From assembly GCF_001010355.1 (NCBI RefSeq), contig NZ_JPLA01000043.1:62001-126000 (forward strand): a stretch of DNA of 64,000 nucleotides, read 5' to 3'. The DNA comes from Dyella japonica DSM 16301. Its GTDB lineage: Bacteria; Pseudomonadota; Gammaproteobacteria; Xanthomonadales; Rhodanobacteraceae. Numbering within the stretch: the stretch's first letter is position 1; the number at the start of each line of letters is the position of its first letter. The position numbers and the translations under genes are program-made. The notes below the pieces were generated by a model. It searched no databases. It was not told the DNA's origin and was given only the letters and a program-made list of their open reading frames with translations. Of this stretch, positions 1-8,653 are shown piece after piece.

Positions 1-1830
1 CAGCTGCTCGGCCCGCAGCCCGGCCGTGAGCAGATGCAGCTCGGCGTGTTCCGGGGCCTCGTAAGGCGAGTCGATGCCGGTGAAGTTGAAGATCTCGCCG
101 GCACGCGCCTTGCGATAAAGCCCCTTGGGATCGCGGCGCTCGCATTCCTCCAGCGTGGTGTCGACGAACACCTCGAGGAATTCACCCTCGCCGAACAGGC
201 TGCGCGCGAAGCGGCGCTCGCTCTGGAACGGCGAGATGACGCAGACCAGCACGATCAGGCCCGCATCGACCATCAGATGGGCGACCTCGGCGACGCGGCG
301 CACGTTTTCGACGCGCGCCTCGGCGGTGAAGCCCAGGTCCTTGTTGAGGCCATGGCGCAGGTTGTCGCCGTCCAACATATAGGTGTGGTAACCGAGCGCA
401 TGCAGGCGGCGCTCGACCAGGTTGGCCACGGTCGACTTGCCCGCGCCGGACAAGCCGGTGAACCACAGGCAGCGCGCCTGCTGTCCCTTGCTGACGCTGC
501 GCGCTTCCTGGTTCAGGTCGGTGTGCTGCCAGTGCACGTTGGAGGCGCGGCGCAGCGCGAAGTCCAGCATGCCGCAGGCCACCGTGGCGTTGGTGGTGCG
601 GTCGATCAGGATGAAGCTGCCCAGGGTGCGGTTGTCCTGGTAGGACTCGAATGCGATGGCGTGGTCCAGGTCGATGTTGCAGTAGCCAACTTCGTTGAGC
701 TCAAGGCGGCGGGCGGCCAGTTCGGCCTGGGTGTTGACGTCCACTTTGTGCTTGATCGAGGTGATCCGCGCATTGACCGTGCGCGAGCCGATCTTCAGCC
801 AATAGGCACGGTTGGGCAGCAGCGATTCGTCGCCCATCCACAGCACGTGGGCAGCGAACTGGTCGGCCACCGGCGCGGGGCACGCGGCGTCAGCGATCAC
901 ATCGCCGCGGCTCACGTCGACCTCGCGGTCGAACGTCAGCGTCACCGCCTGGCCGGCCACGGCTTCGGGCAGATCGCCGTCGGCCGTGACGATGCGTTCC
1001 ACGCGTGCCCGGCGCATGGCCGGCTGCACCACGATCTCCGTACCCACGGCGACGCGACCACCGCAGACCGTACCGGCGTAACCGCGGAATGATGCATCGG
1101 GGCGATTGACCCACTGCACCGGCATGCGGAAGTCCTGCGCCTGCGTGGCGGTGGTGTCGGCCGACTCCAGCAGCTCGAGCAGGCTGGGTCCCTGATACCA
1201 GGCCATGCGCGTCGAGCGATGACCGACATTGTCGCCGCCCGGCGCCACCACCGGCAGGCAATGCACGCTGGTGATGCCCAGCTGCGCGGCGAGCTCGCGG
1301 TACTCATGGGCGATGGCGGCGTAGATGTCTTCGCGGCAATCGACCAGGTCCATCTTGTTCACCGCCAGCACCACCTGGCGGATGCCCATCAGGGCACAGA
1401 TATAGCTATGGCGGCGCGTCTGCGGCAGCAGGCCCTTGCGCGCGTCGACCAGCACCACCGCCAGCTGCGCGTTGGAGGCGCCGGTGGCCATGTTGCGGGT
1501 GTACTGCTCGTGCCCGGGGCAGTCCGCCACGATGAAGCTGCGACGCGGCGTGTGGAAGTAGCGGTAGGCCACATCGATGGTGATGCCCTGCTGGCGCTCG
1601 GCGTCGAGGCCGTCGGTGAGCAGGGAGAAATCCAGCGCGTCGGCAGCCTCGGCATGCAGCTTGCGGCTGTCGCGGGCGAGCGCGGCGAGCTGGTCGTCCG
1701 GCACCATGCCGGCGTCGTAGAGCAGCCGGCCGAGCAAGGTGCTCTTGCCGTCGTCGACGCTGCCGCAGGTGATGAAGCGCAGCAGGTTGGTCTCTTGCGC
1801 GAGCGTCGGGGTGGCGTCCAGCGTAGCCAT
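1..1830 (-). CDS. cysNC: Bifunctional sulfate adenylyltransferase subunit 1 / adenylylsulfate kinase (partial, 3' end outside window)
   Basis: This is an EF-Tu-like GTPase fused to APS kinase (NodQ/CysNC type). The GTPase half drives APS synthesis with CysD; the kinase half phosphorylates APS to PAPS for sulfate assimilation. Read on the reverse strand it gives 610 open codons to the window edge. Visible motifs are the GTPase P-loop GSVDDGKS (residues 23-30), DCPGHEQY (103-110), NKMD (158-161) and a second P-loop GLSGAGKS near residue 457 that starts the CysC domain. The ATG at 1830 overlaps the cysD stop by one base (TGATG), so the two are translationally coupled. Members of the family are about 630-650 residues, so only a few tens of residues should be missing. 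Confidence 0.96.
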   Translation of the reverse strand, partial: MATLDATPTLAQETNLLRFITCGSVDDGKSTLLGRLLYDAGMVPDDQLAALARDSRKLHAEAADALDFSLLTDGLDAERQQGITIDVAYRYFHTPRRSFIVADCPGHEQYTRNMATGASNAQLAVVLVDARKGLLPQTRRHSYICALMGIRQVVLAVNKMDLVDCREDIYAAIAHEYRELAAQLGITSVHCLPVVAPGGDNVGHRSTRMAWYQGPSLLELLESADTTATQAQDFRMPVQWVNRPDASFRGYAGTVCGGRVAVGTEIVVQPAMRRARVERIVTADGDLPEAVAGQAVTLTFDREVDVSRGDVIADAACPAPVADQFAAHVLWMGDESLLPNRAYWLKIGSRTVNARITSIKHKVDVNTQAELAARRLELNEVGYCNIDLDHAIAFESYQDNRTLGSFILIDRTTNATVACGMLDFALRRASNVHWQHTDLNQEARSVSKGQQARCLWFTGLSGAGKSTVANLVERRLHALGYHTYMLDGDNLRHGLNKDLGFTAEARVENVRRVAEVAHLMVDAGLIVLVCVISPFQSERRFARSLFGEGEFLEVFVDTTLEECERRDPKGLYRKARAGEIFNFTGIDSPYEAPEHAELHLLTAGLRAEQL

Positions 1831-2744
1831 CAGAAATACCCCTCCTGCTTCTTGCGTTCCATCGAGGCGCTGCCGTCGTTGTCGATCACCCGGCCCTGGC
1901 GCTCGGAGGTGCGGGAGGCGGCCATCTCCTCGATGATCTGGTCCAGCGTTTCGGCCGTGGACTCCACCGCGCCGGTCAACGGATAGCAGCCCAGCGTGCG
2001 GAAGCGCACCTCGCGCAACTCCACCTCTTCGCCATCGCGCAGGGTGAAGCGCTCGTCATCGACCATGATCAGCGCGCCGTCACGCGCCACCACCGGCCGC
2101 GGCTTGGCGAAATACAGCGGCACCACCGGAATATCCTCGCGGCGGATGTAGTGCCACACGTCCATCTCGGTCCAGTTGGACAGCGGGAACACGCGCACGC
2201 TCTCGCCCTTGTGGATGCGGGTGTTGAAGGTGTGCCACAGCTCGGGACGCTGATGCTTGGGGTCCCAGTGATGCTGCGCATTGCGGAAGGAGAACACGCG
2301 CTCCTTGGCGCGGGATTTCTCCTCGTCGCGACGCGCGCCGCCAATGGCGGCATCGAAGCCGTACTGATCCAGCGCCTGCTTGAGCGCGACCGTCTTCATC
2401 ACGTCGGTATGCACCGCCGAGCCATGGATGAGCGGCGAAATGCCCTGGCGCACGCCGTCCTGGTTGATGTGCACCAGCACCTGCACGTCACCCGCGGCGG
2501 CGACCTGGTCGCGGAAGGCGATCATCTCGCGGAACTTCCAGGTCGTATCCACATGCAGCAGGGGCATCGGCGGCGGGGCCGGATAGAACGCCTTGCGCAG
2601 CAGATGCAGCAGGACGGAAGAGTCCTTGCCGATCGAATACAACATCACGGGGCGCTCGAAAGCGGCTGCCGTTTCGCGAAAGATATGGATGCTCTCGGCT
2701 TCGAGGGCGTCCAGATGGGACATGGAAGGCATGCGTGGCGTCAC
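1830..2744 (-). CDS. cysD: Sulfate adenylyltransferase subunit 2
   Basis: This is the catalytic PP-loop subunit of ATP sulfurylase, which makes APS from ATP and sulfate together with CysN. It is 304 residues, close to E. coli CysD (302). The PP-loop SIGKDSS lies at residues 37-43, and [11 protein letters not shown] follows as in the family. The GTG start at 2744 is chosen because an AGGA Shine-Dalgarno sits just upstream; ATG codons at residues 5 and 8 are alternatives. It is the first gene of cysD-cysNC and is divergent from the MCE transporter operon across about 180 bases that must hold both promoters. Confidence 0.96.
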   Translation of the reverse strand: MTPRMPSMSHLDALEAESIHIFRETAAAFERPVMLYSIGKDSSVLLHLLRKAFYPAPPPMPLLHVDTTWKFREMIAFRDQVAAAGDVQVLVHINQDGVRQGISPLIHGSAVHTDVMKTVALKQALDQYGFDAAIGGARRDEEKSRAKERVFSFRNAQHHWDPKHQRPELWHTFNTRIHKGESVRVFPLSNWTEMDVWHYIRREDIPVVPLYFAKPRPVVARDGALIMVDDERFTLRDGEEVELREVRFRTLGCYPLTGAVESTAETLDQIIEEMAASRTSERQGRVIDNDGSASMERKKQEGYF

Positions 2745-2924
2745 TGTTTCCTGGGTCCGATAGCGCCTGAGGGCGCGCGGTCAAGGGAGGAATCTAGCGG
2801 AAAATGGGCGCCAAGGCAGGCACGGCATCGACAGGACGTACCAGAACGCATCAGATCCATCGCCGATGACCTCACCATCGTTTCGTCACCTGATCTGGGC
2901 CACACTCCACTAAGATCGTGTTTC

Positions 2925-4070
2925 ATGAGTACATCGATGGCGACAGGAAGCGCACAACTCGATGCCACGGCCACGCCCCCACGCCTGCGTGTGGCAGGCG
3001 ACTGGACCCTGGCCCACTACGCCATGCTGGAGCGCGCGGTCGATGCGCTCAAGCACCGCCTCCATCAGAACACGCCGATCGACCTGAGCGCCTTGGGTGC
3101 GCTCGATACGGCCGGCGCTGCGCTGCTGGCCGGCCTGCTCGGTGCCGAACGGCTGGGCGACCTGGCCACCCAGGATCCGACCCTGCCCGCCGCCCAGCGC
3201 GCTTTGCTGCAGACCGTCGGCAAGGCGATGGCCAGCTACGTCAAGCCCAAGGCCAGGCGCCGCCACAACACCGTGACCGAGCTGCTCGCGCGCATCGGCG
3301 CGGCGATGGACAACGTCTGGCACCAGCAGGTGCAACTGCTCGGCTTCATCGGGCTCACCCTGCAAACCTTCGTGCAGACCGTCTGGCGCCCGCGTCGCTG
3401 GCGCGTCACCTCGCTGGTGGCGCATATCGAGCAGACCGGCCTGGATGCGGTGCCCATCGTGATGCTGCTCACCTTCATGGTGGGCGCAGTGGTGGCCTTC
3501 CTGGGTTCGACCGTGCTGGCGGATTTTGGCGCCACCATTTACACCGTGGATCTGGTGGCGTTTTCGTTCCTGCGCGAATTCGCCGTGCTGCTCACCGCCA
3601 TCCTGCTGGCCGGCCGCACCGCCAGCGCGTTCACCGCGCAGATCGGCTCGATGAAGGCGAACGAAGAGATCGACGCGATCCGCGCGCTCGGCCTCGATCC
3701 GATGGAGCTGCTGGTGCTGCCGCGCGTGCTGGCCATGCTCGCCTCGCTGCCCATGCTCACCTTCCTGGCCATGATCGCCGGCCTGATTGGCGGCGGGCTG
3801 GTCTGCGCCATGGTGCTGGACATCCCGCCGGTGATGTTCATCAACCTGGTGAAGTCCGATATCGGGGTGAAGAATTTCCTGGTCGGCATCGCCAAGGCGC
3901 CGGTGTTCGCTTTCCTGATCGCGGTGATCGGCTGCCTGGAAGGCTTCAAGGTCAGCGGCAGTGCCGAGTCGGTGGGCGAACACACCACCTCCAGCGTGGT
4001 GCAGTCGATCTTCGTGGTGATCCTGATCGATGCGCTGGCCGCACTCTTCTATATGGAGATGGGCTGGTGA
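2925..4070 (+). CDS. mlaE: MlaE-family lipid ABC transporter permease with N-terminal STAS domain
   Basis: This is the inner-membrane permease of an MCE-type phospholipid transporter. It has 381 residues. The first 100 or so look like a STAS (MlaB-like) domain, with a conserved-looking DLSALGALDTAGAALL stretch; residues 160-381 are the polytopic MlaE domain with GRTASAFTAQIGSMKANEE, the loop facing the ATPase. MlaB, a separate protein in E. coli, is therefore fused here. The frame is open far upstream, but the ATG at 2925 (or 2937) is where family similarity begins. The stop overlaps the GTG start of the ATPase gene. Function is assigned from family resemblance and operon context. Confidence 0.93.
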   Translation: MSTSMATGSAQLDATATPPRLRVAGDWTLAHYAMLERAVDALKHRLHQNTPIDLSALGALDTAGAALLAGLLGAERLGDLATQDPTLPAAQRALLQTVGKAMASYVKPKARRRHNTVTELLARIGAAMDNVWHQQVQLLGFIGLTLQTFVQTVWRPRRWRVTSLVAHIEQTGLDAVPIVMLLTFMVGAVVAFLGSTVLADFGATIYTVDLVAFSFLREFAVLLTAILLAGRTASAFTAQIGSMKANEEIDAIRALGLDPMELLVLPRVLAMLASLPMLTFLAMIAGLIGGGLVCAMVLDIPPVMFINLVKSDIGVKNFLVGIAKAPVFAFLIAVIGCLEGFKVSGSAESVGEHTTSSVVQSIFVVILIDALAALFYMEMGW

Positions 4071-4882
4071 ACGCCGTCGCCAAACCGCAAGCCGCTGAGA
4101 ATGTCATCGAGGTTCGCCACCTGGTGAACCGCTTCGGCACGCAGATCGTGCACGAGCATCTGGACCTGGATGTGCGCCGCGGTGAAATCCTCGGTGTGGT
4201 CGGCGGTTCGGGCACCGGCAAGTCCGTGCTCCTGCGCAGCATCGTGGGCCTGCAGCGCCCGACCTCCGGACATGTGCACGTATTCGGCCAGGATCTGCTG
4301 AGCCTGTCGCCCGAACAGCGCTCCCGCGTGGAACGGCGCTTTGGCGTGCTGTTCCAGAATGGCGCGCTGTTCTCCTCGCTCAATATCGTGGAGAACGTGG
4401 CGATGCCGCTGATCGAGCACGCCGGCCTCACGCGTCCCGACGCGCAGCACCTGGGCGGCGTGAAGCTCGCGCTCGCCGGCCTGCCGATGGGCACGGAAAC
4501 CAAGTTCCCGTCCGAACTTTCCGGCGGCATGGTCAAGCGCGCGGCACTGGCACGTGCGCTGGCGCTGGATCCGGAAATCCTGTTCCTGGACGAACCCACC
4601 GCAGGCCTGGACCCGATCAGCGCGGCGGCGTTCGATCAGTTGATCCTCACCCTGCGCGATGCATTGGGCCTCACCGTATTCCTGGTCACCCACGACCTGG
4701 ACACGCTCTACACCATCTGCGACCGCGTCGCCGTGCTCTCGCAGAAGAAGGTGCTGGTGGTGGGCCCGCTCGATGAGGTGGCCCGCTATCCCGATCCGTG
4801 GGTGCAGGCGTATTTCCACGGCCCGCGTGGCCGCGCCGCTGAAGAGGCGCACGAACGCGATTCGAATTCCGAGGTGAAGTGA
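4067..4882 (+). CDS. mlaF: MCE lipid transporter ATP-binding protein
   Basis: This cytoplasmic ATPase energises the MlaE-type permease. It is 271 residues, starting at a GTG that overlaps the permease stop by four bases (GTGA). Walker A GGSGTGKS is at residues 46-53, the ABC signature LSGGM at 151-155 and Walker B ILFLDEP at 171-177, followed by the D-loop and a THD switch histidine. The LSGGM signature with FQNGALFSSL in the Q-loop is typical of the MlaF/Ttg2A subgroup. Close coupling with the permease and the MCE protein supports a single complex. Confidence 0.95.
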   Translation: MNAVAKPQAAENVIEVRHLVNRFGTQIVHEHLDLDVRRGEILGVVGGSGTGKSVLLRSIVGLQRPTSGHVHVFGQDLLSLSPEQRSRVERRFGVLFQNGALFSSLNIVENVAMPLIEHAGLTRPDAQHLGGVKLALAGLPMGTETKFPSELSGGMVKRAALARALALDPEILFLDEPTAGLDPISAAAFDQLILTLRDALGLTVFLVTHDLDTLYTICDRVAVLSQKKVLVVGPLDEVARYPDPWVQAYFHGPRGRAAEEAHERDSNSEVK

Positions 4883-4883
4883 T

Positions 4884-5822
4884 ATGGAAACACGTGCCCA
4901 TCACGTACTCATAGGCCTGTTCACGGTGATCGTGGTCGCCGCCGCGCTGCTGTTCGCGTTGTGGCTGGCCAAGTCCAGCTCGGACCGCCAGTTCACCGAT
5001 TACCAGGTGGTGTTCAACGAAGCGGTCAGCGGGCTCTCGCAGGGCAGCGCGGTGCAGTACAACGGCATCAAGGTCGGTGCCGTCACCCAGCTCAAGCTGG
5101 ACCCGCAGGACCCGCGCAAAGTGCTGGCGCGCATTCGTCTTGGCGGGGATGTGCCGGTCAAGCAGGACACGCATGCCAAGCTGACCTTGACCGGCGTGAC
5201 GGGCTTGTCCGTCATCCAGCTCAGCGGCGGCTCGCCGAGCAGCCCGCCGCTGGAATCCAAGGACGACCAGTTGCCGATGATCGTGGCCGACCCTTCCCCG
5301 CTCAGTCAGATTCTGGCCAACGGCGAGGACCTGGTGACCAACATCAATGAAGTGGTGGCGAAGGCGAACATGCTGCTGTCGCCGGAGAACTCCGAACGCA
5401 TCAGTCACACGCTGCAGCACCTGGACCAGATCACCGGCACCGTGGCCGACCAGCGCGAAGACATTCACCAATTGCTCCAGCAGCTGGCGCAGGCAAGCAA
5501 GCAGGCGAACGAGACCTTGGCGCAGACCAACCAGCTGGTGCGCAACGCCAACGGCCTGGTCGACAACCAGGCCCGCGCCGCGCTGGAAAGCGCGCGCAAC
5601 GCGATGGCCTCGCTGGATCATTCCGCCGCCGATATCGACCGCCTGCTCAGCGACAACCGCGCCGCCATCAACGGCGGCCTGCAAGGCTTCAGTGAACTGG
5701 GCCCCGCCGTGCGCGAACTGCGCGATGCGGCCGGCTCGCTGCGCGGCGTGTCGCGCCGCCTCGACGACAACCCGGCGGGCTTCCTGCTCGGCCGTGACCG
5801 CAGCAAGGAGTTTGTGCCATGA
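4884..5822 (+). CDS. mlaD: MCE domain (MlaD-family) periplasmic lipid-binding protein
   Basis: This is the substrate-binding component of the MCE transporter, anchored in the inner membrane and facing the periplasm. In its 312 residues there is one N-terminal membrane helix (about 8-30), one MCE domain (about 38-115, with YNGIKVGAVTQLKLDPQDP) and a long helical tail (about 160-290) rich in Q/N/A that should form a coiled coil. The tail makes it much longer than E. coli MlaD (183), closer to Mce proteins that span part of the periplasm. It starts one base after the mlaF stop. Its stop overlaps the ATG of the lipoprotein gene by four bases. Confidence 0.93.
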   Translation: METRAHHVLIGLFTVIVVAAALLFALWLAKSSSDRQFTDYQVVFNEAVSGLSQGSAVQYNGIKVGAVTQLKLDPQDPRKVLARIRLGGDVPVKQDTHAKLTLTGVTGLSVIQLSGGSPSSPPLESKDDQLPMIVADPSPLSQILANGEDLVTNINEVVAKANMLLSPENSERISHTLQHLDQITGTVADQREDIHQLLQQLAQASKQANETLAQTNQLVRNANGLVDNQARAALESARNAMASLDHSAADIDRLLSDNRAAINGGLQGFSELGPAVRELRDAAGSLRGVSRRLDDNPAGFLLGRDRSKEFVP

Positions 5823-6442
5823 GGTTGCGCCTGCGCTTTTCCACCTGTGCTGCCGTCGTGCTGCTGGGCGCCTGCACGATTCTGCCCAAGGCGGAATCAC
5901 CCGATGTCTACCGCCTGCCGTCCACGCCGCTGCCGCGCGACAGCGCGCCGGCAGTGAACTGGACCTTGCGGGTGGATACGCCCAATGCCGAGCGCATGAT
6001 CGACAGCTCACGCATCGCGGTGTTGCCGCAAGGGAATGTGGTCAGCGTATATCAGGGCGCGCGCTGGGCCGACACCGCCACCACCTTGCTGCGCAACCGC
6101 ATCATGGATGCGTTCCGCGACAACGGCCGCATTGCCGGCCTCAGCAGCGACGAAACCAGCCTGCAGGCGGACTACTCACTCGCCGGCGACCTGCGCTCGT
6201 TCCAGTCGGTGTATGAGAACGGGCAGCCCGCGGTAGTGATCCGCTTCGATGCGCGACTGGTAAAGAACAGCGGCTTGCGCATCGTGGCCACGCGCCGCTT
6301 CGATGTCACCCAGCCGGTGGGCGGCACGACCGTGCCGCAGGTCGTCGCGGCGTTCGGGCAGGCCAGCGATGCGCTCGCCTCGCAGCTGGTGAACTGGATG
6401 TTGCAGCAGCCACTGGATGGCCACGACGTACGGACCAACTGA
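5819..6442 (+). CDS. ABC-type transport auxiliary lipoprotein (PqiC-like)
   Basis: This outer-membrane lipoprotein belongs to the family that accompanies MCE transporters (ABC_trans_aux, PqiC-like). It is 207 residues, with a signal peptide and lipobox LLGAC whose lipidated cysteine is residue 19. The body has the family pattern of RIAVLPQGNVVSVYQGARWAD, then a helix-rich repeat of ADTATTLLRNRIMDAF type. It probably forms the outer-membrane end of the lipid pathway and replaces MlaC/MlaA, neither of which is encoded here. It is the last gene of the operon, coupled by an ATGA overlap. The next gene converges from the other strand two bases later. Confidence 0.88.
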   Translation: MRLRLRFSTCAAVVLLGACTILPKAESPDVYRLPSTPLPRDSAPAVNWTLRVDTPNAERMIDSSRIAVLPQGNVVSVYQGARWADTATTLLRNRIMDAFRDNGRIAGLSSDETSLQADYSLAGDLRSFQSVYENGQPAVVIRFDARLVKNSGLRIVATRRFDVTQPVGGTTVPQVVAAFGQASDALASQLVNWMLQQPLDGHDVRTN

Positions 6443-6444
6443 CG

Positions 6445-7077
6445 CTACGCGCGCCGCGAGGCGTCCACCCAGCGGAAGGTGAGGTTGATGCGCGGCCCGA
6501 CAGCCGCGCTCGTCTTGGGCAGGTCGTGCACGTAGCGTTGCTGCGTATCGCCAGCCATGCGCAACAGGCTGCCGTGTTCCAGTTCGATCGCCAGCACGTC
6601 GCCGCGCGCCGCCTCGCCGCGCGGCTTGAGGCGGAAGCGTCTCGCCGCGCCCAGGCTCAAGGAAGCAATCACCGGCTGACGACCCAGCTCGGGCTCGTTG
6701 TCGCTATGCCAGCCCATCGAGTCCTGGCCGTTGCGATAAAGGTTGGCGAGCACGCTATTGAAGCGGGCATCGCAGGCGCCGGCCACGCGATCGCGCAGGG
6801 CACGCAAGGCCGGCGTCCATGGATGCGGCGCGAAGCGTGTGCGCGAGTAGACGTAGCTGGCGTCGTCGTCGCCAATCCAGCAGCTGAGACGCGGTGAATC
6901 CACCTCGCGTCCGAAGATACGGATGCGGTGCACTTCCCACGGGATCGTCGCCTGCAGTTCGGCGAACAGCACGTCCGCCTCGTCAATGTCCAGCCACTGC
7001 GGCCACAGCGAAAGCGCTGCGCCCGGCAGCGGCAAGGCTTGCCAACCGCCGGGCGTCGTCTGATCGAACAGGCTCAC
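6445..7077 (-). CDS. alkB: AlkB-type alpha-ketoglutarate-dependent dioxygenase
   Basis: This Fe(II)/2-oxoglutarate dioxygenase of the AlkB family probably repairs alkylated bases by oxidative demethylation. From the GTG at 7077 it has 210 residues, the usual family length. The facial triad reads H124 and D126 in GWHSDNE with H184 in RYVHDLP; the 2-oxoglutarate-binding arginines are in RINLTFR (196 and 202). The frame stays open upstream to 7176, but those starts would run into the amidase gene. GTG at 7077 lies seven bases after the amidase stop, so the two genes are probably cotranscribed. Confidence 0.9.
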   Translation of the reverse strand: MSLFDQTTPGGWQALPLPGAALSLWPQWLDIDEADVLFAELQATIPWEVHRIRIFGREVDSPRLSCWIGDDDASYVYSRTRFAPHPWTPALRALRDRVAGACDARFNSVLANLYRNGQDSMGWHSDNEPELGRQPVIASLSLGAARRFRLKPRGEAARGDVLAIELEHGSLLRMAGDTQQRYVHDLPKTSAAVGPRINLTFRWVDASRRA

Positions 7078-7084
7078 ACCAGCC

Positions 7085-8482
7085 TCAACGAATGGCCGGG
7101 AATCCCGGTTCCACATCGAGCGTGGCGGCGCACACGGAAGCCAGCTCCAGCAGCCGCAGATCCGAGCCGCGCGCACCCACCAGCTGCAGGCCGATCGGCA
7201 TGCCGTCAGGCAGATAGCCCATCGGGATGTTCACCGCCGGGCATCCGGCCAGACTCGCAAAACTGGTGAGGTCCGCCTGCGAATCGGGCACCGGGCCATC
7301 CAGCGGGAACGCGCCCTGCGGCGTAGTCGGCAGCACCAACACATCGATCTGCGCGAACAGGCGACGCATCTTCAAGGTGGCGGCATCGAGCACGCGATCG
7401 GCGGTGGCGTAGTCGGCGGCGCTCTTGCCGGCGGCGTAGCTCAGCAGGCGACGGAAATGCTCCGAGGCGCGTTCGTCCGTGTTGGCCAGGTCAGCGGCGA
7501 AGGTGCCGAGCATCTCCGCCTCCATCAGCAACAGTCCGGCACGACGCGTGCGGGCAAAATCCCAGTCGGCAAAATCCACCGTGCGGCGCTCGCCCAGCTC
7601 GCGCGGCCATTTCGCCAGCGCCGCCTCGAACACGCCGATCACATCCTCATGCACGCCAACGGCGCGCAGATCGGGCAGGAATCCGGCGCGCAGGCGGCCC
7701 GGCTCCCAATCCGGCGGCGACAAGGCGACGCGTCGACGGCGCGAACGCGCATCGTCGGCGTCGTACCCGGCCAGCACCTGCAGCAGCACCGTCAGGTCAT
7801 CCGCGCTGCGTGCTATCAGGCCCACCGTATCCAGCCGTCGTGCCGCCGGCACCATGCCGCGCGCGGAAATCTCACCATGAGTGGGCTTGAGTGCGTAAAC
7901 GCCGCAGTAACTGGCCGGGATGCGGATGGAGCCCAGGCTGTCCGAACCCACGGCAGCCACGGCAAGCCCCGCCGCCACGGCGGCGGCCGCACCGCCTGAC
8001 GAGCCGCCGGCGGTATAGCCGTGGCGATGCGGATTGTGCGTTGCACCGAAATGCGGATTGTTGGTGACCGCGCCCAGCGCGCCCTCGTCCATATTGGTCT
8101 TGCCGATCAGCACCGCGCCGGAAGCGCGCAGCCGCGACACCACATGGGCATCCTCGGTGACCGGCTTGCGCCGCCCGGCCAGGCCGGCGCTGGTGGGCCA
8201 GCCGGCGACGTCGAAATTGTCCTTGAGCGCGATGGGGATGCCGTCGAGCCGCCCGATCACGCCGTCGCGGCGGCGATGCTGGGCGGCCAGCGCCTGTTCC
8301 TGCAGCATGGCCGAACTCAGGCTCACATAGGCATTGAGCTGCGGATTGACGCGCTCGATGGCCTCCAGATACGTCTCGGCCAGCCCCTGTGGCTGCACGC
8401 GATCCACCGCCAGCCAGTGCAGCAGTTGGCACATGGTGGCGCGACGCAGGTCAAGTTCGCTGATCGGGGGCTGCAGATTCAT
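7085..8482 (-). CDS. Amidase signature family hydrolase
   Basis: This is a 465-residue amidase-signature enzyme that hydrolyses an unknown amide. The Ser-cisSer-Lys triad is readable: K87 in ALKDNF, S162 in GGSSGG and S185 in DSLGSIRIP. The oxyanion-hole stretch is D-S-L-G-S where most members have D-T-G-G-S. There is no gatB or gatC nearby, and the sequence lacks the glutamyl-tRNA amidotransferase context, so GatA is unlikely. It starts at an ATG with GGGAAGAAAG upstream. It is divergent from the ETF-QO gene. The substrate cannot be told from sequence. Confidence 0.9.
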   Translation of the reverse strand: MNLQPPISELDLRRATMCQLLHWLAVDRVQPQGLAETYLEAIERVNPQLNAYVSLSSAMLQEQALAAQHRRRDGVIGRLDGIPIALKDNFDVAGWPTSAGLAGRRKPVTEDAHVVSRLRASGAVLIGKTNMDEGALGAVTNNPHFGATHNPHRHGYTAGGSSGGAAAAVAAGLAVAAVGSDSLGSIRIPASYCGVYALKPTHGEISARGMVPAARRLDTVGLIARSADDLTVLLQVLAGYDADDARSRRRRVALSPPDWEPGRLRAGFLPDLRAVGVHEDVIGVFEAALAKWPRELGERRTVDFADWDFARTRRAGLLLMEAEMLGTFAADLANTDERASEHFRRLLSYAAGKSAADYATADRVLDAATLKMRRLFAQIDVLVLPTTPQGAFPLDGPVPDSQADLTSFASLAGCPAVNIPMGYLPDGMPIGLQLVGARGSDLRLLELASVCAATLDVEPGFPAIR

Positions 8483-8653
8483 TCTTTCTTCCCTGGGTCG
8501 CTTTTGGGGGGATTATCGCTATCGCACATGAAGGGATTGCAAGGATTCGGCCACCGTTGCCCCCAATGCCCCGAACCCGGACAATGCCGGATTACCCGTA
8601 CCGTACGTCAGAGCACGGTGTAGCAAGCCGTACTAGATCAGCTGGAGTGAGCC

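Noticed and set aside
2890..2903. FNR-like box (CTGATCTGGGCCAC) upstream of the MCE permease gene
   Set aside because: The left half is close but the right half matches at only two of five positions, and there is no reason for oxygen control.
2151..2924. A long open frame ahead of the MlaE permease gene, overlapping cysD on the other strand
   Set aside because: It is the antisense of cysD in GC-rich DNA; family similarity begins at 2925 and the upstream residues do not resemble a protein domain.
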